The translations under genes and the position numbers were made by a program. Source: Streptomyces sp. NRRL F-5123 (lineage in GTDB: Bacteria > Actinomycetota > Actinomycetes > Streptomycetales > Streptomycetaceae). Taken from it: a stretch of DNA of 64,000 bases. The stretch spans positions 186,001 to 250,000 of the forward strand of contig NZ_JOHY01000001.1 in assembly GCF_000721495.1 (NCBI RefSeq). Direction: 5' to 3'. Under the pieces are notes generated by a model. That model saw only the letters and a program-made list of their open reading frames with translations, was not told the DNA's origin and did not search any database. This document shows positions 51,549-59,584 of this stretch, one piece after another (within the stretch, counting starts at the first letter, position 1; the number at the start of each line of letters is the position of its first letter).

Positions 51549-53375
51549 GTGTCCGTCATTCCCTCTCGCCGATCCGTGCTCCGCGGGGCAGCCGTCGCCG
51601 CCGCGGTGCCGCTGGCCGGCGGCATCGCCACCGGTACCGCCCATGCCGCGGCGCCGTCCGCCCGTCCCTGCCCGCCCGAGGGGCACCAGGGACACAAGGG
51701 CGCGGATCTGGGGCACAACGTCCTCGTCTTCGACCCGTCGATGGGCGACGCGGCGATCCAGGCGCAGGTCGACGCCGTCTTCGCGATCCAGGAGTCCAAC
51801 CAGTTCGGCGACGAGCGCTACGCGCTGGCCTTCATGCCGGGCACGTACACCGTCGACATCAACGTCGGCTTCTACACCCACGTCCTGGGCCTGGGCGCGA
51901 GCCCGTCCGACGTGGTGATCAACGGGCACGTCACCGTCGACGCCCAGTGGTTCGACGGCAACGGCACGCAGAACTTCTGGCGCGCCGCGGAGAACCTGAC
52001 CATCGTGCCGCCGGACGGCCTCAACCGGTGGGCCGTCGCCCAGGCCGGGCCGATGCGCCGGGTGCACGTCAAGGGGGACATGAACCTCATGCCGAGCCCG
52101 CCCGGAAACGGGTGGTCCAGCGGCGGGTACCTGGCCGACAGCGTGGTGGACGGCCAGGTGCAGTCCGGCTCGCAGCAGCAGTGGATCTCGCGCAACGACA
52201 CCCTCGGCAGCTGGGTCGGCTCCAACTGGAACATGGTCTTCGTCGGCGTACAGGGCGCACCCGCCCAGTCCTTCCCGACACCCCCCATGACGACCGTCGA
52301 CCGCACCCCGGTCGTCCGGGAGAAGCCCTTCCTGACCGTGGACGAGCACGGCGACCACGCGGTCTTCGTGCCCGGGCTGCGCCGCGACAGCACCGGCACC
52401 ACCTGGGCCGGCGGCCGCGCCGCGGGCAGGAGCATCGCGCTGGACCGCTTCTTCGTGGCCAGGCCCGGCGACTCCGCCGCCGAGATCAACCGCGCGCTCG
52501 GCAGCGGCCGCCACCTCCTCCTCACCCCCGGCATCTACAACCTGACCTCGCCGATCCGCGTCACCCGCCCCGGCACGGTCGTGCTGGGCCTCGGCTACAC
52601 GACGCTGCGCTCGGTGCAGGGCAACACGCTCATCGAGGTCGCCGACGTCGACGGCGTCACGGTCGCCGGCGTGCTCGTCGAGGCCGCCTCCGGGCACGCC
52701 CCGGTGCTCGTCCGGGTCGGCGAGGGCCGCACCCGGCACCGGCACAGCGACGACCCGACCGTGCTCTTCGACGTCTTCGCCCGGATCGGCGGCGCCGTCG
52801 CGGGCGGCGCGGGGATCAGCCTGCAGATCGACAGCAACGACGTCATCTGCGACCACCTGTGGCTGTGGCGCGCCGACCACGGCCTGGACGGCACGGTGGG
52901 CTGGTCGGTGAACCCGGCCGACACCGGCATCCTCGTCAACGGCGACCACGTCACCACCTACGGGCTCTTCGTCGAGCACTACCAGAAGTACGAGGTGCTC
53001 TGGAACGGCGAGAGCGGCCGCACGTACTTCTTCCAGAACGAGAACCCCTACGACGTCCCCACCCAGACGGCGTGGGTGCACGGCGGCACCAAGGGCTACG
53101 CGTCCTACAAGGTCGCCGACGACGTCCGCGACCACCTGGCGTGGGGCCTGGGCAGCTACTGCTTCTTCAACCTCGGGGCCGACATCTACACCGACCGGAC
53201 CTACGAGGTGCCCGACACCCCCGGCGTCGTCCTCACCGACCTGATGACCGTGTGCCTCAACGGCGCGGGCGGCGGCGGCATGCTGCACGCCGTCAACGAT
53301 TCCGGCGACCCGGTGCAGAACGGCTTCGCCGTCTACAACATGAAGAGCTACTCGAACGGCGTCGCGACCGTCTGA
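51549..53375 (+). CDS. Tat-exported parallel beta-helix protein, probable glycan-active enzyme
   Basis: This 608-aa protein has a twin-arginine signal SRRSVLRGAAVAAAV with cleavage near AHAAAP. The mature part has two pectate-lyase-like beta-helix regions: QAQVDAVFAIQESNQFGDER / FMPGTYTVDINVGFYTHVLG at ~70-110, and LLLTPGIYNLTSPIRV / VLGLGYTTLRSVQGNTLIEV at ~320-360. This resembles GH55-like two-helix glucanases and streptomycete proteins once labelled adenylyl cyclase. A LacI-type operator upstream fits carbohydrate induction. GTG start at 51549 has AGGGAGA upstream. The substrate is unknown, and catalytic residues were not assigned. Confidence 0.72.
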   Translation: MSVIPSRRSVLRGAAVAAAVPLAGGIATGTAHAAAPSARPCPPEGHQGHKGADLGHNVLVFDPSMGDAAIQAQVDAVFAIQESNQFGDERYALAFMPGTYTVDINVGFYTHVLGLGASPSDVVINGHVTVDAQWFDGNGTQNFWRAAENLTIVPPDGLNRWAVAQAGPMRRVHVKGDMNLMPSPPGNGWSSGGYLADSVVDGQVQSGSQQQWISRNDTLGSWVGSNWNMVFVGVQGAPAQSFPTPPMTTVDRTPVVREKPFLTVDEHGDHAVFVPGLRRDSTGTTWAGGRAAGRSIALDRFFVARPGDSAAEINRALGSGRHLLLTPGIYNLTSPIRVTRPGTVVLGLGYTTLRSVQGNTLIEVADVDGVTVAGVLVEAASGHAPVLVRVGEGRTRHRHSDDPTVLFDVFARIGGAVAGGAGISLQIDSNDVICDHLWLWRADHGLDGTVGWSVNPADTGILVNGDHVTTYGLFVEHYQKYEVLWNGESGRTYFFQNENPYDVPTQTAWVHGGTKGYASYKVADDVRDHLAWGLGSYCFFNLGADIYTDRTYEVPDTPGVVLTDLMTVCLNGAGGGGMLHAVNDSGDPVQNGFAVYNMKSYSNGVATV

Positions 53376-53485
53376 CCGGCGGAGCGCGACGCGTACGCAC
53401 GGCGGGTGCCGGGACCGTGGGGGCCCTGGCACCCGCCGGTGCGTCGTCATCCGTCATCCGTGCGCCGTACCGGGCGCGGCGGCGG

Positions 53486-53695
53486 TCAGCGTTTGGCCGC
53501 CGCCACCGCGCGGCGCAGCGACAGGGCGAGCAGCACGGCGACCGCGACCGGCGGCAGCCACCAGGCGTTGAGCCCGGCGCCGTGCACCAGTGCGGCGGTC
53601 GCGCCCAGTGCCACGGCCACGCCGACCGCGACCCGCCAGTCGTCACCGACGACGAAGTCGTACCAGAACATCACGAACGAGCGGATCCACTTCAC
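53486..53695 (-). CDS. 69-aa membrane protein coupled to the COG4280 gene
   Basis: GTG 53695 overlaps the upstream stop (GTGA). The product begins MKWIRSFVMFWYDFVVGDDW, then has two hydrophobic segments (about 22-40 and 44-60) and a short basic C-terminus. It is probably a small partner of the larger membrane protein encoded just before it. No function is known. Confidence 0.7.
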   Translation of the reverse strand: MKWIRSFVMFWYDFVVGDDWRVAVGVAVALGATAALVHGAGLNAWWLPPVAVAVLLALSLRRAVAAAKR

Positions 53696-54480
53696 TGCGG
53701 GCTTCCTTTCCCGGTGGGCGCCGGTGCGGAGGGTGCCGCGGCCGGCGGCCGCGGGTCCTGGGTGCGGCGCAGCAGCGCGGCGCCGCCGAGCCCGAGCACG
53801 GCGACGGCGGGCACGAGCACGAGCAGCGCCGCGTCGGCGCCCGGCCACTCGACCCCGGCTCCCTCGGCGGCCCAGAAGACGCCGAAGGCGGTGAGCATGA
53901 TGCCCACGGCGAACTTCATCGAGTTCTCCGGCACCCGCGCCAGCGGCGCGCGCACCGCGAGGCCCACGCCGGTGACCGCGACGACGGCGATGGCCGCGCC
54001 GAGCGCCGCGAGCGGCACGCTGCCCTGGTTGTTGCCGAACGTCACGACGATGAAGGCGACTTCGAGCCCTTCGAGGAAGACGCCCTTGAAGGACAGCGTG
54101 AAGGCGTACCAGTCGGTGACCGCGCCGCGCCCGCCGCTCGCCGCGGCCTTCGCTGCCGCGACCTCCTTGGCGTAGGCGTCGGCCTCGTCGTGCAGCGCCT
54201 TGTAGCCGGACGCGCGCAGCATCGCCTTGCGCAGCCACTGCAGCCCGAAGACCAGCAGCAGGGCGCCGACCACCAGGCGCAGCGCCTGGAAGGGGATCAG
54301 CCCGATCGCGGGCCCGAGCGCCGCGACCGCCACCGCGAGCGCGACGAGGGCCGCGACCGTGCCCTGTATCGCCGAGCGCCAGTTACGGCTCGTGCCGGCG
54401 GCCAGCACGATGGTCAGGGCCTCGACCGCCTCGACGGCGCAGGCCAGGAAGACGGTGAGGACGAGGACGAGGCCGCTCAC
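53692..54480 (-). CDS. COG4280-type polytopic membrane protein with FTR1-like motifs
   Basis: This 262-aa protein has about six or seven helices in two repeats. The repeats carry acidic motifs VEAVEALTIVLAAG (N-terminal half) and FLEGLEVAFIVVTFG (second half), which resemble the REGLE motifs of FTR1 iron permeases and could form a cation path. A charged cytoplasmic helix (HDEADAYAKEVAAAKAAAS) separates the halves, and the C-terminus is Pro/Ala-rich. It lies downstream of genes for a fused ETF and a VIT1-type Fe/Mn transporter, so a metal-ion role is inferred. Confidence 0.7.
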   Translation of the reverse strand: MSGLVLVLTVFLACAVEAVEALTIVLAAGTSRNWRSAIQGTVAALVALAVAVAALGPAIGLIPFQALRLVVGALLLVFGLQWLRKAMLRASGYKALHDEADAYAKEVAAAKAAASGGRGAVTDWYAFTLSFKGVFLEGLEVAFIVVTFGNNQGSVPLAALGAAIAVVAVTGVGLAVRAPLARVPENSMKFAVGIMLTAFGVFWAAEGAGVEWPGADAALLVLVPAVAVLGLGGAALLRRTQDPRPPAAAPSAPAPTGKGSPQ

Positions 54481-54651
54481 GTACGACCACCTCCGTGCGG
54501 TTCGGTACGGACGGTGCGGGGGCAGGGTCTCACGGCGGGCTCCAGGAAGACGGCCCCAGCGCAGGGGCGGCGTGGTGGGTTGGGCGACCGTGCGGGTGCC
54601 CGGTCGGGGCGCGGGCCGCGGCCCGGCGCCTGCGCTTTCGGAAGGTGCAGG

Positions 54652-56745
54652 TCAGGCGGGGGTGGCTGCCGGCGCCCGGACCGCCGTGCGGCGGAACGCC
54701 TCGGCCAGCGCCGGGACGACCGCGCGCCAGTCGGCGACGATGCCGATGTCGCAGTGCCGGAAGACCTCGGCGTCCGGGTCGCTGTTGACGGCCAGCACGG
54801 TGTGCGCGCGCCGTACGCCGGCCATGTGGTGCGGGCTGCCGGACACGCCGAGCGCGACGTACAGCCGCGGGGCGATGTCCCGCCCCGTGACGCCGAGTTG
54901 GCGGCTGTGCGGGAGGGCGCCGGCGTCGGTGACCTTGCGGGTCGCCGCGTATTCCGCGCCGAGCGCCGCGCGCAGCGGCTCGACCTCGACGTGGTCGCCG
55001 GGTGCGACACCCGTGCCGAGCCCGATGACGGCGGCGGCGCGTTCCAGGGCGTCGAAGTCGTCCTCGGTACGGCGGCCGGAACGCCGCAGCAGCGGGTCGC
55101 CGGGCACCTCCAGCAGCTCTTCGGGGATCGGGCCGCACGCCGCCCGCGGCTCGCGTACCGCCAGGGAGCCGGTCCGCAGCGTCGCGATCTGCGGGACGCC
55201 GTCGCTGGCGACCTCGGCGAGCGTGCCGCCCGCGGACGGCTTGCCGCCCACCAGACGCGGCAGCCCGTGGCCGTCCGAGCGCACCGACGCGGCCGTCAGG
55301 TCGGACAGCAGCCCGGCCTCCAGGAGCACCGCGAGCCGGGCCAGGACCTCGCGGTCCCACGCCGTCGCGCCGCCCAGTACGGCCCAGGGCGCGCCCGAGC
55401 CCCGGATCCACCCGGCCAGCGCGGCCGCGGCCGGCCGCGGGTCGGCGCCGGTCAGCCGCACCGCGGCGTCCGCGCCCCAGCCGGCCAGCAGCGCAGGGTC
55501 CGCGCCCGGCGTGACGGCCACGACGTGCCCGCCGATCCGCGCGGCGATCTCCGCCGCCTCCCCCAGCAGCACCCGGCCGCCCCCCTCCGGCTCCCCGCTG
55601 ACGGCGAGCACGCCGGGCCCGCGCAGCCCGGCGAAGGCGCCGCCTGCGGCGAGCCCGCCCGGCGCGGCCACGGACTCAGAGCGGACCCGCCCGGTGCCCG
55701 CGGCAGGCGACAGGGCGGTGCGGGACCACGGCGCCCCGGATCCGGCGGGGAGGGCCCCGGGCGCGGCCCCCGGGCGGTCGTGCTCGGGGCCCGCGCCCGG
55801 CGAGGGGGCGGCCCGGGACCCCGTGCGTCTCGACCCGGCCGGGACGGCTCCCGGCTCGACGAGGTCACAGGCCGTCCCCGGCGCCGCCCGGTGGGCCCGC
55901 GGGGAGACCGACACCGGCGGGGACGCGGCTGCCGCCGTGCGGGTGGCGACCAGCTCCACCGCGCGTGCCGCCTGCTCCGCCGGGGTGCCGGACAGCAGGA
56001 CGGGGCGGCGGGTCGGGGCGGCGGGGAGGACGCGGTCGACGCGGGTGGGGCTCGCGGCGCCGGGCTGGATCCCGGCCAGCCGCCCCGCTGTCAGGGTGCG
56101 CACGGGTGCCGGGTCGGGCCAGGTGTCGCGCGGGGCCTTGGCCGGCCGGCAGGAGCGTTCGGCGACCGAGAGCACCGCGGGCAGCGCCAGCTCGGCCGTC
56201 TCGGTCAGTCCGTCGAGCTGGAGCACCGCGCGCAGCCGGCCGTCCCCCGCAGCCTCCACCGACAGCGCGGGCCCGGCGAAGGGCAGCCCGAGCAGCGCGG
56301 CCACCATCGGCCCGACCGCGCCCGTCCCGCCGTCCACCGTGCCGCGCCCCACGAGCAGCAGGTCCACCGGGCCCAGCGTGCGTACGGCCGCGGCGAGCGC
56401 CTTCGCGGTGACCAGGCAGTCCGCCCCGGCGAGCGCGGGGTCGCTCACCAGCACGCCTTCGTCCGCGCCGCAGGCCACCGCCTCCCTGAGCACGTCGGCC
56501 GCCGCGGGCGGACCCATGGTGACGACGGTGGTGCGTCCGCCGCTGCCCCGCCCCAGCTCGACCGCGCGGGTCACCGCCCGGCGGCACCACGGGTTCAGCT
56601 CGGCGGTGAAGCCGTCCCTGAGCAGCCGTCCGCGGCCGTCCAGCGTGCCGGGGTGGTCGGCCGGCGGCACCTGCTTGACCAGCGCCACCGCGTGCAGCGG
56701 CCGCCCGTACCCGGCACCGTCGTCCGGATTCTGCGTCGTCCCCAT
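54652..56745 (-). CDS. Electron transfer flavoprotein beta-alpha fusion (EtfB-EtfA)
   Basis: This 697-aa single chain has residues ~15-245 matching EtfB/FixA (HAVALVKQVPPADH, ELNPWCRRAVTRAVEL, LLLVGRGTVDGGTGAVGP). Residues ~385-690 match EtfA/FixB, including the FAD domain LPHSRQLGVTGRDIAPRLY, ALGVSGSPHHMAGVRRAH, VLAVNSDPDAEVFRHCDIG. A ~140-residue Gly/Ala/Pro linker joins them. The usual order in operons is separate etfB then etfA. It passes electrons from flavin dehydrogenases to a quinone oxidoreductase; no dehydrogenase gene is adjacent. ATG 56745 lies 3 bp after the VIT1-type gene. Confidence 0.85.
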   Translation of the reverse strand: MGTTQNPDDGAGYGRPLHAVALVKQVPPADHPGTLDGRGRLLRDGFTAELNPWCRRAVTRAVELGRGSGGRTTVVTMGPPAAADVLREAVACGADEGVLVSDPALAGADCLVTAKALAAAVRTLGPVDLLLVGRGTVDGGTGAVGPMVAALLGLPFAGPALSVEAAGDGRLRAVLQLDGLTETAELALPAVLSVAERSCRPAKAPRDTWPDPAPVRTLTAGRLAGIQPGAASPTRVDRVLPAAPTRRPVLLSGTPAEQAARAVELVATRTAAAASPPVSVSPRAHRAAPGTACDLVEPGAVPAGSRRTGSRAAPSPGAGPEHDRPGAAPGALPAGSGAPWSRTALSPAAGTGRVRSESVAAPGGLAAGGAFAGLRGPGVLAVSGEPEGGGRVLLGEAAEIAARIGGHVVAVTPGADPALLAGWGADAAVRLTGADPRPAAAALAGWIRGSGAPWAVLGGATAWDREVLARLAVLLEAGLLSDLTAASVRSDGHGLPRLVGGKPSAGGTLAEVASDGVPQIATLRTGSLAVREPRAACGPIPEELLEVPGDPLLRRSGRRTEDDFDALERAAAVIGLGTGVAPGDHVEVEPLRAALGAEYAATRKVTDAGALPHSRQLGVTGRDIAPRLYVALGVSGSPHHMAGVRRAHTVLAVNSDPDAEVFRHCDIGIVADWRAVVPALAEAFRRTAVRAPAATPA

Positions 56746-56748
56746 CGG

Positions 56749-57468
56749 TCAGGACACCCCCGAGCCGACCAGCAGGCCGACCACGAAGGTCACCGCCGCC
56801 GACACCCCGCCCAGCGCCAGCTGCCGGCCGGCGCCGAACCACAGGGGCCGCGCGGTCAGCTTCGCCGTCAGCCCGCCGGTCAGCAGCAGGCCCGCGGAGC
56901 CGGCCAGCAGCGCGGGCACGATGCTGGAGGCGCCGAAGAAGAAGGGCAGCAGCGGCACCAGCGCACCCAGCGCGAAGGCCGTGAAGGAGGACACCGCCGC
57001 CGACCACCCCTGGGGCAGGTCGTCCGGGTCGACGCCCAGTTCCTCGCGCACGTGCACCCGCCAGGCCACCTCGGGGTCGGCCGTCAGCTCCTCGGCGATC
57101 TCCCGGGCGAGCTCCGGCCGTACACCCTTGGCCTGGTAGGCGAGCGTCAGCTCGCGCAGCTCCTCGGCCGGGTTGGTCTCCAGCTCGCGCCGCTCACGGG
57201 CGATCTCGGCCTGCGCCAGCTCGTTCTGCGAGGACACCGAGATGAACTCGCCGGTGGCCATGGAGCACGCGCCGGCGGTGAGCCCGGCCAACCCGGTCAG
57301 GACGACGGTGTGCGCGCCCGCGCCACCGCCGACGACACCGGCGACCAGGGCGAAGTTCGACACGAGGCCGTCCACCACGCCGAAGGTCGCGGGTCGCAGC
57401 CAGCCGCCGGTGACGTCGCGGTGCTGATGGTGGATCTCGGCCGTACCGATGTCGGCTGTGGCAGTCAT
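56749..57468 (-). CDS. VIT1/CCC1-family iron/manganese transporter
   Basis: This 239-aa protein has five predicted helices. Family motifs include FGVVDGLVSNFALVAGV (helix 1), SMATGEFISVSSQNELAQAE (metal-binding entry) and the cytoplasmic Glu-rich helix ERRELETNPAEELRELTLAY, which in VIT1 binds cytosolic Fe2+. A His cluster at the N-terminus (EIHHQHRD) may bind metal. In bacteria such proteins export Fe2+ or Mn2+. It starts the leftward group with the fused ETF and COG4280 genes. The divergent gap 57469-57813 is purine-rich near 57560-57610, with no further feature seen. Confidence 0.88.
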   Translation of the reverse strand: MTATADIGTAEIHHQHRDVTGGWLRPATFGVVDGLVSNFALVAGVVGGGAGAHTVVLTGLAGLTAGACSMATGEFISVSSQNELAQAEIARERRELETNPAEELRELTLAYQAKGVRPELAREIAEELTADPEVAWRVHVREELGVDPDDLPQGWSAAVSSFTAFALGALVPLLPFFFGASSIVPALLAGSAGLLLTGGLTAKLTARPLWFGAGRQLALGGVSAAVTFVVGLLVGSGVS

Positions 57469-57813
57469 GCGGGGTGTCCAATCTCGGCCGGGCGGGCGCC
57501 GCACCCGGCGGCCCGGCCGGCGAATCCGTGAGGGTCGGCAGAAATCAGGAATGCGGAAGCGGAAAGGAGGTGGGCGGAAAGGAGAAGCGAGGCGGAGTCG
57601 GGGAGAATCGGCGGAAGGAATCAGGGTCCGCGACCGGCCGGCGAGCGACCGTCAGGGAGCACTGTGGCGGCCGGGTCCGTCCCGCGTGATTGGCGGCGGG
57701 CGAGAAGTCCGCCGGGAAAGATTGGCCGACCGCCCAAAGCACCGTGTGCGCGCCGCGCGCAGACTGACCGCCCTGCCAGGCTGCTGCCGCCGTGCGATTG
57801 CGAGGAACACCGC

Positions 57814-59496
57814 ATGATCCGCCCGCTGACCTACGACCGGTTCTACGTCCACGACGAGCTGACCGCGCTGCTGCGGGACTGGGCGGACAGCCGCCCCGAC
57901 CTCGCGGCCCTGGAGAGCGTGGGCCGCTCGTGGGAGGGCCGCGACATCTGGCTGGTCACCCTGACCAGCACCGCGACCGGACCGGCCGCCGAGAAGCCGG
58001 CCTTCTTCGTCGAGGCCGGCATCCACGGCACCGAGTGGTCGTCCTGCTTCGCCGCCCTGCACCTCGTGCACCGGCTGCTCACCGGCTACGGCACCGACGA
58101 GCGGGTGACCCGGCTGCTGGACACCCGCGCCGTCTACGTCGTCCCGCGGCTCAACCCGGACGGGCACGAGCACGCCATGGCCGAGGGCCGCTTCATCCGC
58201 TCCAGCGTGCGCCCGCACCCGAGTCCGGAGGCCGACCCCGGGCTCCAGCTGAAGGACGTGGACGGCGACGGGCGGGCGCTGTTCATGCGCGTCCGGGACG
58301 CGGAGGGGCCGTGGAAGGCGCACCCGGACGAGCCGCGGCTGCTCGTCCCGCGTGAGCCGGACGAGACCGGCGGCGACTACTACCGGCTCTTCCAGGAGGG
58401 CGACATCACCGGCTACCGCGGTGACGTCGTCGAGGTGGCCGAGCCCGTCGAGGGCCTGGACCTCGGCCAGAACCTGCCGACCGACTGGGAGGCCGCCCCG
58501 CTGCTGCCGCGCAACGCCGGCCCGTACCCCGGCTCGGAGCCGGAGACGCAGGCGGTGCTGCGGGCGGTCACCGACAGGCCGAACATCACCGGCTGGGTCA
58601 CCTGCCACACCTTCGGCGGCCTGCACCTGCACCCGCCGATGAACGCCGACGTCCGGCTGCCCGGCCCCGACCAGCACGTCTACGACGTCGTCGGCGCCAA
58701 GGCCGCGGAGCTGACCGGCTACGACGTGATGTCCTTCCAGGACCTCAAGCACGACCCGGCGGCCGACTTCCGCGGCGGCCAACTCGGCTGGTACTACCAC
58801 CAGCTGGGGCTCTTCGCCTGGATCACCGAGTTCTGGTCCCCGCAGCGGGCGGCCGGCATCGAGTCCTACCACGCCTCGCGCTGGCTCATCGACCACCCGG
58901 TCGAGGACGACCTGAAGATGATCGCGTGGAGCGACAAGGAGCTGGACGGCAAGGGCTTCGTCGACTGGTACCCGTACGAGCACCCGCAGCTCGGCCCGGT
59001 CGAGCTGGGCGGCTGGGACATGATCAACTACTGGTACAACCCGCCCCTGGACCGCATCGAGGCCGAGGTCGCCCCGCACACCGAGTGGGTCGTCTTCCAG
59101 GCCCTCGCCTCGCCCCGGCTGGAGGTCCGCCGGGCCACCGCGACCGAGGTCGCGCCCGGTGTGCACCGCGTGCGGCTGGTCCTCGGCAACACCGGCTGGC
59201 TGCCGACGTACGTCACCAGGACCGCGCTCTCCCGAGAGGTGGCCGGCGAGCTGTCCGCCCGTATCGACCTGCCCGAGGGCGCAGACCTGGTCACCGGTGA
59301 CGCGGTCGAGCGGCTGGGCCAGCTGGAGGGCCGCAGCGGCACCCTGTCCTCCACCACCTGGTGGGGCCACGACCCCGGCACCCCCGACCTGACCGCGGTC
59401 GAGTGGACCGTCCGCGCCCCCGCGGGCACGGTCGCCCGCCTCACCGCCGCCCACCCCCGCGCCGGCACCGCCCGCACGGAGCTCCGGCTGGGCTGA
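57814..59496 (+). CDS. M14 family zinc carboxypeptidase-like protein
   Basis: This 560-aa protein has zinc ligands His71 and Glu74 in EAGIHGTEWSS and His265 in WVTCHTFGG, and a candidate catalytic Glu in LFAWITEFWSP. After the peptidase domain a beta-rich C-terminal domain (~440-560) begins near VRRATATEVAPGVHRVRLVL, like transthyretin-type accessory domains. There is no signal peptide, so it is probably intracellular. ATG 57814 has GAGGAA 7 nt upstream; upstream in-frame codons have no coding character. Confidence 0.85.
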   Translation: MIRPLTYDRFYVHDELTALLRDWADSRPDLAALESVGRSWEGRDIWLVTLTSTATGPAAEKPAFFVEAGIHGTEWSSCFAALHLVHRLLTGYGTDERVTRLLDTRAVYVVPRLNPDGHEHAMAEGRFIRSSVRPHPSPEADPGLQLKDVDGDGRALFMRVRDAEGPWKAHPDEPRLLVPREPDETGGDYYRLFQEGDITGYRGDVVEVAEPVEGLDLGQNLPTDWEAAPLLPRNAGPYPGSEPETQAVLRAVTDRPNITGWVTCHTFGGLHLHPPMNADVRLPGPDQHVYDVVGAKAAELTGYDVMSFQDLKHDPAADFRGGQLGWYYHQLGLFAWITEFWSPQRAAGIESYHASRWLIDHPVEDDLKMIAWSDKELDGKGFVDWYPYEHPQLGPVELGGWDMINYWYNPPLDRIEAEVAPHTEWVVFQALASPRLEVRRATATEVAPGVHRVRLVLGNTGWLPTYVTRTALSREVAGELSARIDLPEGADLVTGDAVERLGQLEGRSGTLSSTTWWGHDPGTPDLTAVEWTVRAPAGTVARLTAAHPRAGTARTELRLG

Positions 59497-59505
59497 GGCG
59501 GCAGC

Positions 59506-59544
59506 GGGAGAGGGCCACGGGACGCCGTCCCGTGGCCCTCTCCC
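59506..59544. terminator. Strong 18-bp hairpin between convergent genes
   Basis: GGGAGAGGGCCACGGGAC (59506-59523) pairs perfectly with GTCCCGTGGCCCTCTCCC (59527-59544) around GCC. It sits 10 bp after the M14 gene and 40 bp before the end of the convergent amidohydrolase gene. Confidence 0.8.
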
Positions 59545-59584
59545 GTCGTGCCGGGCGCGGCTCGACCCGTTTCCGCCGCGGCGG

